The notes under the pieces were generated by a model, which did not search any database, was not told where the DNA came from, and was given only the letters and a program-made list of their open reading frames with translations. Shown here piece after piece: positions 55,068 to 63,623 of a DNA stretch of 64,000 nucleotides. How positions within the stretch are numbered: the stretch's first letter is position 1; every line of letters begins with the position of its first letter. The translations under genes were made by a program, and so were the position numbers. Origin of the DNA: Apibacter mensalis (GTDB lineage Bacteria > Bacteroidota > Bacteroidia > Flavobacteriales > Weeksellaceae); assembly GCF_001418685.1 (NCBI RefSeq), contig NZ_LIVM01000010.1, positions 48,288-112,287 on the forward strand, written 5' to 3'.

Positions 55068-55219
55068 ACATTTGTTTTGCAGTTTATAACTTGTTTCAAC
55101 TGTTTGATAAAGTTATAATTTCCAAAATTAAACTTATTTTTATATGATTACTTTATCTTTTATAAATCTCAACTATAAATTCATTTATAATTATTTATAA
55201 TTTTAATTCTTTTTTACTA

Positions 55220-56470
55220 TTATTCTGTTCTTAATGCCTCTATTGGCTTAATTTGTACCGCTCTTTGGGCGGGAATAAGCCCAATAAATAATCCTAAACT
55301 TACCATTAAAAATAATGCTGCCAATACGTTCCAAATATTTACCGTTGGGTTATAAAACGGAAATTTAGGATTGGCATCTCCCATAAACGAGCTCATACCT
55401 ATTAAAAGTAATACTCCTAATATAAATCCAAGTAGACCGGAAAGTACAGTTAAAAATACGCTTTCCATAAGTATTTGAGATCTAATCTCACCCGGTTTGG
55501 CACCTAAAGCTCTACGAATACCTATTTCTAAGGTTCTTTCTTTAACTGTTATTAATAATATATTAGAAATAGCTACTACTCCGGCAAGAATAGTTAAACC
55601 ACCCACAAACCAGGTAAGTATTTGTAATCCTTTTAAGAAATTTGTTAATTTTCTAAAGTTCTCAGCAAAATTCCAAGCACCAAAAGCTTTTTCATCTGTG
55701 GGAGCTACATCATATTTTTTTCTCAAAGCAGCTTTGATCTTTTCTTCAACTACATTTACATTGTATTGAGGTTTAATGGAAATTACCATCCAATTAACTC
55801 TATCTCCTTGGTTGTATATCTTTTGATAGGTGTTGAAAGGAATGTAAACCACATCTTCCGGTAAAAAACCTGAATTTGGGTTTCTATAAACTCCCACTAC
55901 TTGAAAATAAATTCCATTAATTTTGATGTATTGCCCTATAGCATTCTCATTATTGTTGAATAATTGCTCATAAACTTCTTTACCGATTATTGTAACCTTT
56001 TTCTTCTGAATATCATCTTCATCATTAAGTAATCTTCCCGTAATCAATTGTTTCTTTTGTACTTTGGAAACGGAAGCAAAATCACCAAAAACTGTAAAAT
56101 TTTTACTCTTATTTTTTCTATTAATAACACTTTGTTGTGAAGAAGCAGCATTCCTAGGAACTACAAAATCAATTTCAGGAACTTGTTTTTTCAAATATTC
56201 AACATCATCTAAATGAATGGTTAAATCTCTTCCTCGCGGATATCCCTTATAAGGCTCTCCTGTTGAACCTCCCCAAAGAAATATACTGTTGGTTGCATAT
56301 CCGTCAAAAATTTTATAAAAACCATTTTCAGCGCCCTTAGCAGCTCCCAGAAGAAATACATACAGAAACATACCCCATGCCACACCTATCATAGTTAAAA
56401 TAGTGCGCAACTTGTTTTTACTGAGACTATAGTAAATTTCAACCCATGTTTCTCTATCTAAAATTTGCAT
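55220..56470 (-). CDS. MacB-type ABC transporter permease (second)
   Basis: The 416-residue protein has the MacB/FtsX-type permease layout: an N-terminal membrane helix (about 20-42), a periplasmic MacB_PCD domain (45-255) and three C-terminal helices (about 285-310, 335-360 and 375-400). The motif ERTLEIGIRRALGAKPGEI between helices is the FtsX coupling loop. It ends IPAQRAVQIKPIEALRTE, a typical family end. It is paired with the permease gene 31 bases upstream and the ATPase gene, forming a type VII ABC transporter. Cargo unknown. No adaptor gene follows in this window. Confidence 0.92.
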   Translation of the reverse strand: MQILDRETWVEIYYSLSKNKLRTILTMIGVAWGMFLYVFLLGAAKGAENGFYKIFDGYATNSIFLWGGSTGEPYKGYPRGRDLTIHLDDVEYLKKQVPEIDFVVPRNAASSQQSVINRKNKSKNFTVFGDFASVSKVQKKQLITGRLLNDEDDIQKKKVTIIGKEVYEQLFNNNENAIGQYIKINGIYFQVVGVYRNPNSGFLPEDVVYIPFNTYQKIYNQGDRVNWMVISIKPQYNVNVVEEKIKAALRKKYDVAPTDEKAFGAWNFAENFRKLTNFLKGLQILTWFVGGLTILAGVVAISNILLITVKERTLEIGIRRALGAKPGEIRSQILMESVFLTVLSGLLGFILGVLLLIGMSSFMGDANPKFPFYNPTVNIWNVLAALFLMVSLGLFIGLIPAQRAVQIKPIEALRTE

Positions 56471-56501
56471 TTGTATAATATATTTAATTTCAATAAATAG
56501 T

Positions 56502-57731
56502 TTAGTCTGATCTTAATGCTTCAATTGGTTTGATTTTTGCAGCTTTTCTAGCCGGAATGAATCCTGCTACAGTTCCAAAAGTTATTAATGAGACCGTTGC
56601 AAAAAATATTAATTCTTTACTTACTGAAGGATCAACTATAAGATAGGTAGAGAGATTATTTCCAATTAAATACAAAGCTAAACTACCTAAAATAACTCCT
56701 GAAATACCGGATATAACCGTAATAAAAATTGATTCTTGTAAGATAAGCCAAACTATGCTAAATGGACGTGCACCTAAGGCTTTTCGTATCCCTATTTCTT
56801 TAGTTCTTTCTTTAACTATATAAACCATAATATTACTAATACCGATAATTCCGGCCATTATTGTACCAAAACCTATAAACATAACTAAAGAAGAAATCAC
56901 AGTAAAAAACGAGTATGTGTCTTCCATATTTTGAGCTCTGTTTCTTATAATCAACCCTGTCTTATCAGAGGGCGATATTTTTAGCTTAGATTGTAAACTT
57001 TTTTTAATATCATCTCCTAACTTTACAGCTATGCTAGGTTTCATATCGGATAGATAAGCTACATCAATTTGACTTACTTGATTGGAATTTTTTTTGATAC
57101 TTTGTAGTGTTGATATGGGGATATAAATAATTCTTTCATCATTATCTCCACCTTCATCGTAAAAAATACCGACAACTTTATAATTAATTCCTCCAACATT
57201 GATATATTTACCTAATGCTTTTTCATTTTTAAAAAGGTCTTTTTCAACTAAACGACCTATAACAGCAATTTTTGTTTTATTAACTATATCCGATTGATTT
57301 AAAAAGCGGCCCGAAGTAATAATGGCTTTTTCAATATATTGCTTATCCGGATAGGTTGCCTGAACTGTATATACACCTGATGAAGTTCTATAAGTTACAT
57401 TTTCGGGCTGAGTTATGGTTGCTGTTTTAAATTCTAAATCTTTATCATATTCTTTCTTAACAAGATCTAAATCTTCATTTTTAAGAGTAATATCCCTATT
57501 TTGTTGTAATCCTAAATACGCTTCTGTAGTTTTCCCGGGAATAATATTAATAGTACTGGATGAATCCAATATAAATTCTCGCGAAAAACCATTTTTTAAT
57601 CCATTACCAAATCCGAAAAGGATTATAAAGATAAATAAACCTAATGATATTGTAAAACCTGAAAGAAAGGTTCTTAATTTATTCTGCTTGATGGAATAAA
57701 ATATTTCCTGCCAGCGATCTATATTAAACAT
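56502..57731 (-). CDS. MacB-type ABC transporter permease (first)
   Basis: The 409-residue protein has the same design as its neighbour: an N-terminal helix (21-43), a periplasmic MacB_PCD domain (45-265), three C-terminal helices, the coupling loop ERTKEIGIRKALGARPFSI and the end IPARKAAKIKPIEALRSD. The two permeases differ widely outside these motifs and probably form a heterodimer. It lies ten bases downstream of the ATPase gene. The operon is probably for macrolide-like drugs, lipoproteins or peptides, but the sequence does not show which. Confidence 0.92.
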   Translation of the reverse strand: MFNIDRWQEIFYSIKQNKLRTFLSGFTISLGLFIFIILFGFGNGLKNGFSREFILDSSSTINIIPGKTTEAYLGLQQNRDITLKNEDLDLVKKEYDKDLEFKTATITQPENVTYRTSSGVYTVQATYPDKQYIEKAIITSGRFLNQSDIVNKTKIAVIGRLVEKDLFKNEKALGKYINVGGINYKVVGIFYDEGGDNDERIIYIPISTLQSIKKNSNQVSQIDVAYLSDMKPSIAVKLGDDIKKSLQSKLKISPSDKTGLIIRNRAQNMEDTYSFFTVISSLVMFIGFGTIMAGIIGISNIMVYIVKERTKEIGIRKALGARPFSIVWLILQESIFITVISGISGVILGSLALYLIGNNLSTYLIVDPSVSKELIFFATVSLITFGTVAGFIPARKAAKIKPIEALRSD

Positions 57732-57741
57732 AGTTAATAAA

Positions 57742-58437
57742 TTATACTAAAACCTCTTGATTAATAAATTCATCTCTTTCAATTATCCCATCTTTTAAAT
57801 GAACTACCCTTTTGCATTGTTTAGCCACCTCAGGTTCGTGTGTAACTATTAAAATAGTTTTACCTTCATTATTAATTTTTTGTAAAAATTTTATTACATC
57901 ATAGGTGGTTTGACTATCTAATGCACCAGTAGGCTCATCGGCTAAAATAACTTTAGGATGGGTAACTAACGCTCGTGCTATCGCAACCCTCTGTTTCTGC
58001 CCTCCTGATAATTCATTGGGCATGTGATCTGCTCTATCATCCAATCCTACCCTTTCTAAATATTCCATAGCTCTCGAATTTCTTTGAGAACGTTTTACTT
58101 TTTGATAATATAGGGGAAGTGCGACATTTTCCATAGCATTTTTAAAGCTTATAAGGTTAAAGGATTGGAAAACGAAGCCTAAAAATTTATTTCTATAATC
58201 TGCAGCTTTTGATTCACTTAAATCTTTTTCAATTTTAACCCCATCTAACAGATACTCTCCCTCATCAGCATAATCTAATATTCCAAGAATGTTCAATAAG
58301 GTAGATTTACCTGATCCGGAGGACCCCATAATAGCAACCATTTCTCCTTCTTCTATTTCAAGATTAATTCCCTTTAATACATGTAATTTATTATGACCAA
58401 TGTCATAATATTTATGTATGTTTTTCAATGAAATCAT
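57742..58437 (-). CDS. MacB/LolD-type ABC transporter ATPase
   Basis: The 231-residue protein is a complete ABC ATPase. The Walker A motif is GSSGSGKST, the Q-loop is [11 protein letters not shown], the signature motif is [16 protein letters not shown], Walker B is [13 protein letters not shown] and the switch His is in [11 protein letters not shown]. The order and spacing match the LolD/MacB subgroup that drives FtsX-type permeases from the cytosol. It is the first gene of the three-gene transporter unit. No clear promoter box was found upstream. Confidence 0.93.
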   Translation of the reverse strand: MISLKNIHKYYDIGHNKLHVLKGINLEIEEGEMVAIMGSSGSGKSTLLNILGILDYADEGEYLLDGVKIEKDLSESKAADYRNKFLGFVFQSFNLISFKNAMENVALPLYYQKVKRSQRNSRAMEYLERVGLDDRADHMPNELSGGQKQRVAIARALVTHPKVILADEPTGALDSQTTYDVIKFLQKINNEGKTILIVTHEPEVAKQCKRVVHLKDGIIERDEFINQEVLV

Positions 58438-58729
58438 GTCGTTTGCAATTGTAGTTACTAATTTGTATATTTTAACTGATAAATGTTACATATACCAGTA
58501 AATTTAGAAGGGTTTATTTGATATATGAATACTATTATATATAAATAAAATGCTAGGTGAATTTTAAAGATATTTAAAGTAAATGTAAAATATTTCTTAG
58601 CATAAATAGTAAATCAATAGTAATAAATAAAGATAATATTTAATAAATAATTCTTACTATGATTGCGGATTATTCAATTTAAAGTTATAATTCATTACTA
58701 GAAAATACATTTAAAAAAAGATATTTATA
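58438..58729. other. AT-rich spacer upstream of the ABC operon
   Basis: About 290 bases up to the fabD terminator hold no gene, repeat or clear -7 box that I can support. The promoter of the ABC operon must lie here or be non-canonical. Confidence 0.4.
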
Positions 58730-58765
58730 TAAAAAAAGAGATCTTAAATAAGATCTCTTTTTTAT
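58730..58765 (-). terminator. Terminator after fabD
   Basis: AAAAAAGAGATCTTA and TAAGATCTCTTTTTT form a near-perfect stem with a T run on the minus strand, about 20 bases past the fabD stop. Confidence 0.92.
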
Positions 58766-58782
58766 AATAAAATAAAAATATT

Positions 58783-59670
58783 TTAATTAGAAAGAGATGA
58801 AACTTCAACTGAACTGTCAATCTTTTTTATTAAACCTTGTAAAACTTTACCGGGACCGGTCTCTGTAAATACATAGCAATTATCCTGAATCATATTACGA
58901 ATTATTTGAGTCCAGTTTATAGGAGAAGTCAATTGTTTTATAAGATTTTCTTTTATTTCATTTATATCGGTTACGGCTTTACTAGTATAATTCTGATATA
59001 TAGGAACGCTAGGGGTATTAAATTTAGTTTTTAGAATAACTTCCTCCAATCTTTTTTCGGCACTCCTCATAAGCGGAGAATGGAAAGCCCCACTTACCGG
59101 TAACAAAATTGCTCTTTTAGCACCTTTTTCTTTTAAAATTTCACAAGCTTGTTGTACGGCAGATGTATGCCCGGATATCACCAGTTGCCCAGGACAATTA
59201 TAATTTGCCGGAACCACTAAATTATTTTCAGTGGAAATTTCTTGACATACTGATTCCACTATTTCTTCTTCCAAACCTATAACCGCTGCCATAGATGAAG
59301 GATTTTCTTTACATGCCTCTTGCATTGCCAACGCTCTTTCGTACACCAATTTAAGACCATTATCAAAAGAAAGAACTCCATTCCCTACTAACGCAGATAA
59401 TTCTCCTAAGGAATGGCCTGCAACCATTTCGATTCGTGCATTTTCATTTACTTTTGCGGAAGCTATGGAATAGATAAAAATGGCAGGTTGGGTTACTTGG
59501 GTTTGCTTAAGTTGCTCTTCTGTTCCCTTAAACATAATATCAATGATATTAAACCCTAATATATCATTAGCAGAGTTCATCATTTCTTTAATATCTGCTC
59601 TGCTCTCATATATTTCTTTTCCCATGCCTGGAAACTGAGAACCCTGTCCGGGAAATACTAATGAATTCAT
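58783..59670 (-). CDS. fabD: Malonyl-CoA:ACP transacylase
   Basis: FabD transfers malonyl groups from CoA to acyl carrier protein to start fatty-acid elongation (EC 2.3.1.39). The 295-residue protein has the N-terminal FPGQGSQFPGMGKEI, the nucleophile S87 in AGHSLGELSALVG, the QxxAMQEA segment around 115 and the catalytic His in SGAFHSPLM. It ends TGPGKVLQGLIKKI. The upstream LysM gene is 36 bases away, and bshC precedes that, so the three may be co-transcribed with fabD last before a terminator. Confidence 0.96.
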   Translation of the reverse strand: MNSLVFPGQGSQFPGMGKEIYESRADIKEMMNSANDILGFNIIDIMFKGTEEQLKQTQVTQPAIFIYSIASAKVNENARIEMVAGHSLGELSALVGNGVLSFDNGLKLVYERALAMQEACKENPSSMAAVIGLEEEIVESVCQEISTENNLVVPANYNCPGQLVISGHTSAVQQACEILKEKGAKRAILLPVSGAFHSPLMRSAEKRLEEVILKTKFNTPSVPIYQNYTSKAVTDINEIKENLIKQLTSPINWTQIIRNMIQDNCYVFTETGPGKVLQGLIKKIDSSVEVSSLSN

Positions 59671-59706
59671 TAATTTTTTTTAATATTAAGTATTTATTGT
59701 TATATT

Positions 59707-61440
59707 TTATTTTAATAATTGAATGATTCTAGCTTCTTGATTTACCCAAGCTCCATTTTTATTAATTTTTCTAAAAGAATACTTATTGCTGACTTGTTTA
59801 CTTTCCGCTTTCATCATTGAATTAGATAAATTACCTTTTTCATCAACACGACTTAAAATATCGTATGTAACATCAAATCCTGTAATTGCATACTTATCTG
59901 GAAAATTGCAATATTTTTTCTTATATAAATTAATCATTTTTTGTTCATTAAAACCAAATTCATTTACATAATTAGTATCTAAATATAATAACCCGAAATT
60001 TAAAAGCTTTTCTTCATATTTTTTATTGTCAAATAAAGGAGAGTAAAATAAAGAAATAGGTTGTATCTGATTTGATTCTAACTTAGTTATACTATCTAAA
60101 TATTTTGTAATAATTGAATTTTGGGTGGAGATCAATATGGCATAAATTTTATTATATTCATCTGTAACCAAATTTTGATCCGATTTAATATCATCAGCAT
60201 TTTTTGTTAAAACAACCTCAGCATTACTTTTTTTATCTTTAATTAATGATTGTAAAAATTCTGCGGTTTTGAAATGCTCTTCATCATATAAAATATACAT
60301 TTTTTCACCTGAATATTTTTTTAATATTTCATCTGTCAATTTTTCAACTAAAATTTGATCTTTAGTGTTATATAAAATTAAATTTCCGTGCTCATCTAAA
60401 TCATCACTTGAAGAAAAGGGTGAAATTATTGGAATTTTTTTAATTTTATCTGCAATTGTCAATAAATTAGATTTAAATAAGGGACCAATTATTAGATTTG
60501 TATTTGAAAAGTCATAAGTATCTATAATTTCCCTGAATTTATTATCATTACTTGTGTCAAAGATCCTAACATGTATTTTTTTTCCTTTATTAGATAAGGA
60601 ATCTAATGCTGTTTTAGCTCCGGAATAAAATTGAGTAGCTATTCTTCTTTCCGCATTAATGGAAGATTCCCCCGTATGAAGTGGTAAAAATAAAACTACA
60701 TTAATACCGTCTTTTTTTAATTCATAATTAGCTATATTTTCAGTTTGATTTTTAGCTACAGGTATTTGTACATTTTCATCAGATTGTTTTTTATTTAGGT
60801 CATCAATTTCCTGATTATTTTGATTTTCGAAATTTTCATTCTTGCTGTTTTGTAATTTCGTATCGTTAGCTAAATCGGATTCTCTTTTATCTTTTACATT
60901 AATTTCCTCCTTTGAATTTGAATCATTTATATTACTATTTTCCTTGTCATGTTTGTTTTCACTATACACATGACTGTAAGTATTTGAGTTTTCTGAAGAG
61001 GAATTTTTAGGTATTTTTAGTACTTCTCCAATCTTAGGACCTTCCTTACTCATATTAGGATTAAGACTTTGTATAGTTTTAATGGATGTATGATATTTCT
61101 TACTTAGTCCGTATAGGGTTTGTTTAGGTTCAATGGTAATAAAAAAATAATTTATATTTTGTGCATCGTCACTATTTTGGATATTCGTGATAGCATTGGA
61201 GTTTGAATATTCATTTGCTTTAGATGTAGCTTTTTCATCCGGAATAGTAAGTATTTCCCCAATCTGAAGGGTACGGTTATTTAATTGAGGATTAACTTTT
61301 TTTAAATCATCAATAGAAACATTATACTTTTTACTTAAACCATAAAGTGTTTCTTTCGCTAAAACAGTATGTATTTTTTGTTGCGAAAGCATCAAGGAAC
61401 TTATAAATAATAATAGCAGCGTATGAAATTGCTTTTTCAT
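59707..61440 (-). CDS. LysM protein with a periplasmic-binding-like domain
   Basis: I place the start at ATG 61440, since it opens a clean signal peptide (MKKQFHTLLLLFISSLMLSQ) and a -7 box overlaps the alternative ATG at 61461; this gives 577 residues. Two LysM domains follow, at about 24-68 (HTVLAKETLYGLSKKYNVSIDDLKKVNP) and 100-145 (TIEPKQTLYGLSKKYHTSIKTIQSLNP). A low-complexity Asn/Glu/Lys/Ser linker (150-235) leads to a C-terminal region (about 245-577) with a type I periplasmic-binding-protein-like fold (VVLFLPLHTGES, LIIGPLFKSNLLTIADKIKKIPIISPF, YAITGFDVTYDIL). It probably sits on peptidoglycan. Ligand unknown. Confidence 0.85.
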   Translation of the reverse strand: MKKQFHTLLLLFISSLMLSQQKIHTVLAKETLYGLSKKYNVSIDDLKKVNPQLNNRTLQIGEILTIPDEKATSKANEYSNSNAITNIQNSDDAQNINYFFITIEPKQTLYGLSKKYHTSIKTIQSLNPNMSKEGPKIGEVLKIPKNSSSENSNTYSHVYSENKHDKENSNINDSNSKEEINVKDKRESDLANDTKLQNSKNENFENQNNQEIDDLNKKQSDENVQIPVAKNQTENIANYELKKDGINVVLFLPLHTGESSINAERRIATQFYSGAKTALDSLSNKGKKIHVRIFDTSNDNKFREIIDTYDFSNTNLIIGPLFKSNLLTIADKIKKIPIISPFSSSDDLDEHGNLILYNTKDQILVEKLTDEILKKYSGEKMYILYDEEHFKTAEFLQSLIKDKKSNAEVVLTKNADDIKSDQNLVTDEYNKIYAILISTQNSIITKYLDSITKLESNQIQPISLFYSPLFDNKKYEEKLLNFGLLYLDTNYVNEFGFNEQKMINLYKKKYCNFPDKYAITGFDVTYDILSRVDEKGNLSNSMMKAESKQVSNKYSFRKINKNGAWVNQEARIIQLLK

Positions 61441-61458
61441 TTCTAAATAACTTTGATG

Positions 61459-61466
61459 CAAATGTA
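61459..61466 (-). promoter_or_regulatory. -7 box deciding the LysM gene start
   Basis: Minus-strand TACATTTG fits TAnnTTTG. It overlaps the upstream ATG at 61461, so a transcript from it would begin near 61455 and use the ATG at 61440. Confidence 0.45.
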
Positions 61467-61476
61467 ATTAAATTAT

Positions 61477-63075
61477 TTATTTCCCTTTTTCTAAATTAAA
61501 TACTGATACTATACTTTGAAATTCATTGATTTCTTTATATATTCGAGCTAAAAAATCAGATCCTATTATGGCATAATAAGATGAGAAATTAAAAATTCTT
61601 TCCTGCCAAGTACCCATCGGAAATAACTCTTCGTGCAAATTTTCAAAATTGCAAACAATTTCTTTATGTTTTAGTCTATTGGCCTTATAGAAACGTTGAT
61701 TAATTTTTTCCAATCCATTGAATTGTTTTTTCTTCTGAGCAAGAATCATATTTTTCCAACTGGGATTGGTATTAGCAGATTCTATCAATAGATCATCAAA
61801 TATGCTTTCTAACCGACTTTGATATTTTGAAAAATCAAACATATATGAAGATTTTTTTTCTACTATGGTGTTAATAATTTTTTCCTTCTGAAGAAATAAA
61901 TCATTGATTTTCCATGACAGCCTTTTCATTTTACTCTCTTGAACCTCATTAATTAATAAAAATGAATTTCTTGGAACCAGTATAGGAAAAGGAATGTTTT
62001 GTGTAATAAAATAATCTTTTAATTCCAACCAATAAGCGATTTCTGCATTTCCACCAATGTAAGCTACATTAGGTAATAGAACTTCTTGATATACTGGCCT
62101 CATTAATGCATTAGGGCTAAAATTTTCAGGATGTTCATCAATTTCTTTAAGTATTTCCCTTTCACTAAAATTTTTACAGCTTCCTAAAATATAATAGGTA
62201 CCATTGGTTTCATCTATACGATTTCTTTCCCAATTTTTATGATAAAAAAAATTAATTTTTCTTGGATTAACCTGTATATTATAATGGTTAGATTTTAATT
62301 TTTTAATGGTACTTGAAATTATTTGAAAGGACCTTTTTTCCGTAATATCATCTTTAACAAAAGGTATAAACAATTTTTTTAAAGATTTACTATTGCCATC
62401 AATAAAAAGTAGTCCATATTCTTTAAACAATTCATGCACTAAAATTCGAGTTGCATCAGATAGATTAGCAGCGGAAAAATAGGATTTTTCAATAATTTTT
62501 CTTACTTCTTTACCAAATGGATAATATTTTAATTGCTCATAAAAATCAGATAAAATTTCTTTTAAGCCTTTAGTTGATATTTCGCCTACAAAATCACGAT
62601 GCTTTTCATTCCAATGTATTATATTTTTATTAAAATAAAAATGATTAATCTCTTCAAAATCATGATCTTCTGTTGCCATCCAAAAAATAGGAATAAAATT
62701 AAATTTACTTTGATATTTATTCATCTCATCACATAATTTAATGGCGTGTAAAATCTTATATATAAAATATACAGGTCCTGTCATTAAATTAAGTTGATGA
62801 CCGGTTGTAATGGTTACTGAATTAGCTAAACTAAGGTTATTTAAATTTGTTTTTTGCTTGTCAGACAACTTTAATTTTTCCAATTGTTTTTGTAATTCCT
62901 TAACGAGCTTTTCCTTATGAATATAACTAGAAGTTTTTTCTTTTGCCTGAGAAAGTAACGATTCAGGAGACAAATTTCTTCCATAAAAAGGTGTTGTACT
63001 TTCCTTTTTATTAATATAATCTTTAATTAATGGATTAATTCCTGGAATATCGGCAATGTTAATTTGATTTTTCAC
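61477..63075 (-). CDS. bshC: Bacillithiol biosynthesis cysteine-adding enzyme BshC
   Basis: BshC adds cysteine to GlcN-malate to finish bacillithiol, a low-molecular-weight thiol. The 532-residue protein has normal length. It shows the Rossmann-like core with VTITTGHQLNLMTGPVYFIYKILHAI, FIPIFWMATEDHDFEEINHFYF and HELFKEYGLLFIDGNSKSLKKLF. The RPVYQEVLLPNVAYIGGNAEIAYWLELKDYF segment and a C-terminal coiled coil (about 385-465) complete the family pattern. bshA and bshB are not in the window. A -7 box ends five bases before the ATG, so the mRNA may be leaderless. The LysM and fabD genes follow in the same direction. Confidence 0.94.
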   Translation of the reverse strand: MKNQINIADIPGINPLIKDYINKKESTTPFYGRNLSPESLLSQAKEKTSSYIHKEKLVKELQKQLEKLKLSDKQKTNLNNLSLANSVTITTGHQLNLMTGPVYFIYKILHAIKLCDEMNKYQSKFNFIPIFWMATEDHDFEEINHFYFNKNIIHWNEKHRDFVGEISTKGLKEILSDFYEQLKYYPFGKEVRKIIEKSYFSAANLSDATRILVHELFKEYGLLFIDGNSKSLKKLFIPFVKDDITEKRSFQIISSTIKKLKSNHYNIQVNPRKINFFYHKNWERNRIDETNGTYYILGSCKNFSEREILKEIDEHPENFSPNALMRPVYQEVLLPNVAYIGGNAEIAYWLELKDYFITQNIPFPILVPRNSFLLINEVQESKMKRLSWKINDLFLQKEKIINTIVEKKSSYMFDFSKYQSRLESIFDDLLIESANTNPSWKNMILAQKKKQFNGLEKINQRFYKANRLKHKEIVCNFENLHEELFPMGTWQERIFNFSSYYAIIGSDFLARIYKEINEFQSIVSVFNLEKGK

Positions 63076-63079
63076 AATT

Positions 63080-63087
63080 CAAATTTA
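63080..63087 (-). promoter_or_regulatory. -7 box abutting the bshC start
   Basis: Minus-strand TAAATTTG fits TAnnTTTG, and its last base is five bases before the ATG at 63075. Transcription would start at about the A of the start codon. No TTG at -33. Confidence 0.4.
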
Positions 63088-63623
63088 CAATAATTTTTTT
63101 TCAGATAAAACTATACTCATTGTTTATAATTGCAAATATCGTTCTTATCATATGATTTTTATTTTTTTAATTTAATTATAAAATAATTGTGCCAAATCAT
63201 GGAAATAATTATGTTATAAACCTTTTACTTACTCGCATGATATTGTATTATTAATAAAAATTTCACATTATCAGTAACTAATCTATCCATCAAATGGTAA
63301 ATTCATTTTAATTATTAAATTCTTATATTATATAATTAAATTACTTTTTATAACTTAAAAGGTTACAACCTATAATCGAAATAGTCTAAAAATTTTTGAT
63401 AATCCTTTATATCCATATCATTAAAAAAATCATAAACCAATTTTAGAATTTGTTGAACACTAAAAATCATCAGCTCTTTTATGCATACATTATCAACAAT
63501 AAAAATAATTTATTAAAAAATAAACCCTTTCATATCTCTTTATAGAATAAATTAATTATATTTACCCCTATATATTAAATAAAATAAATTTTAATTTTAT
63601 AATTTAACTTAAATAAAAAGCCC
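63088..63623. other. Empty AT-rich spacer before the final gene
   Basis: Over 500 bases, nearly all A and T, with no open frame, RNA gene or clear promoter I can support. It separates the bshC operon from a gene whose base composition is visibly different. Confidence 0.5.

Noticed and set aside
61441..61461. Seven extra residues at the start of the LysM protein
   Set aside because: They precede a clean signal peptide that starts with MKKQ, and the -7 box overlaps the upstream ATG.
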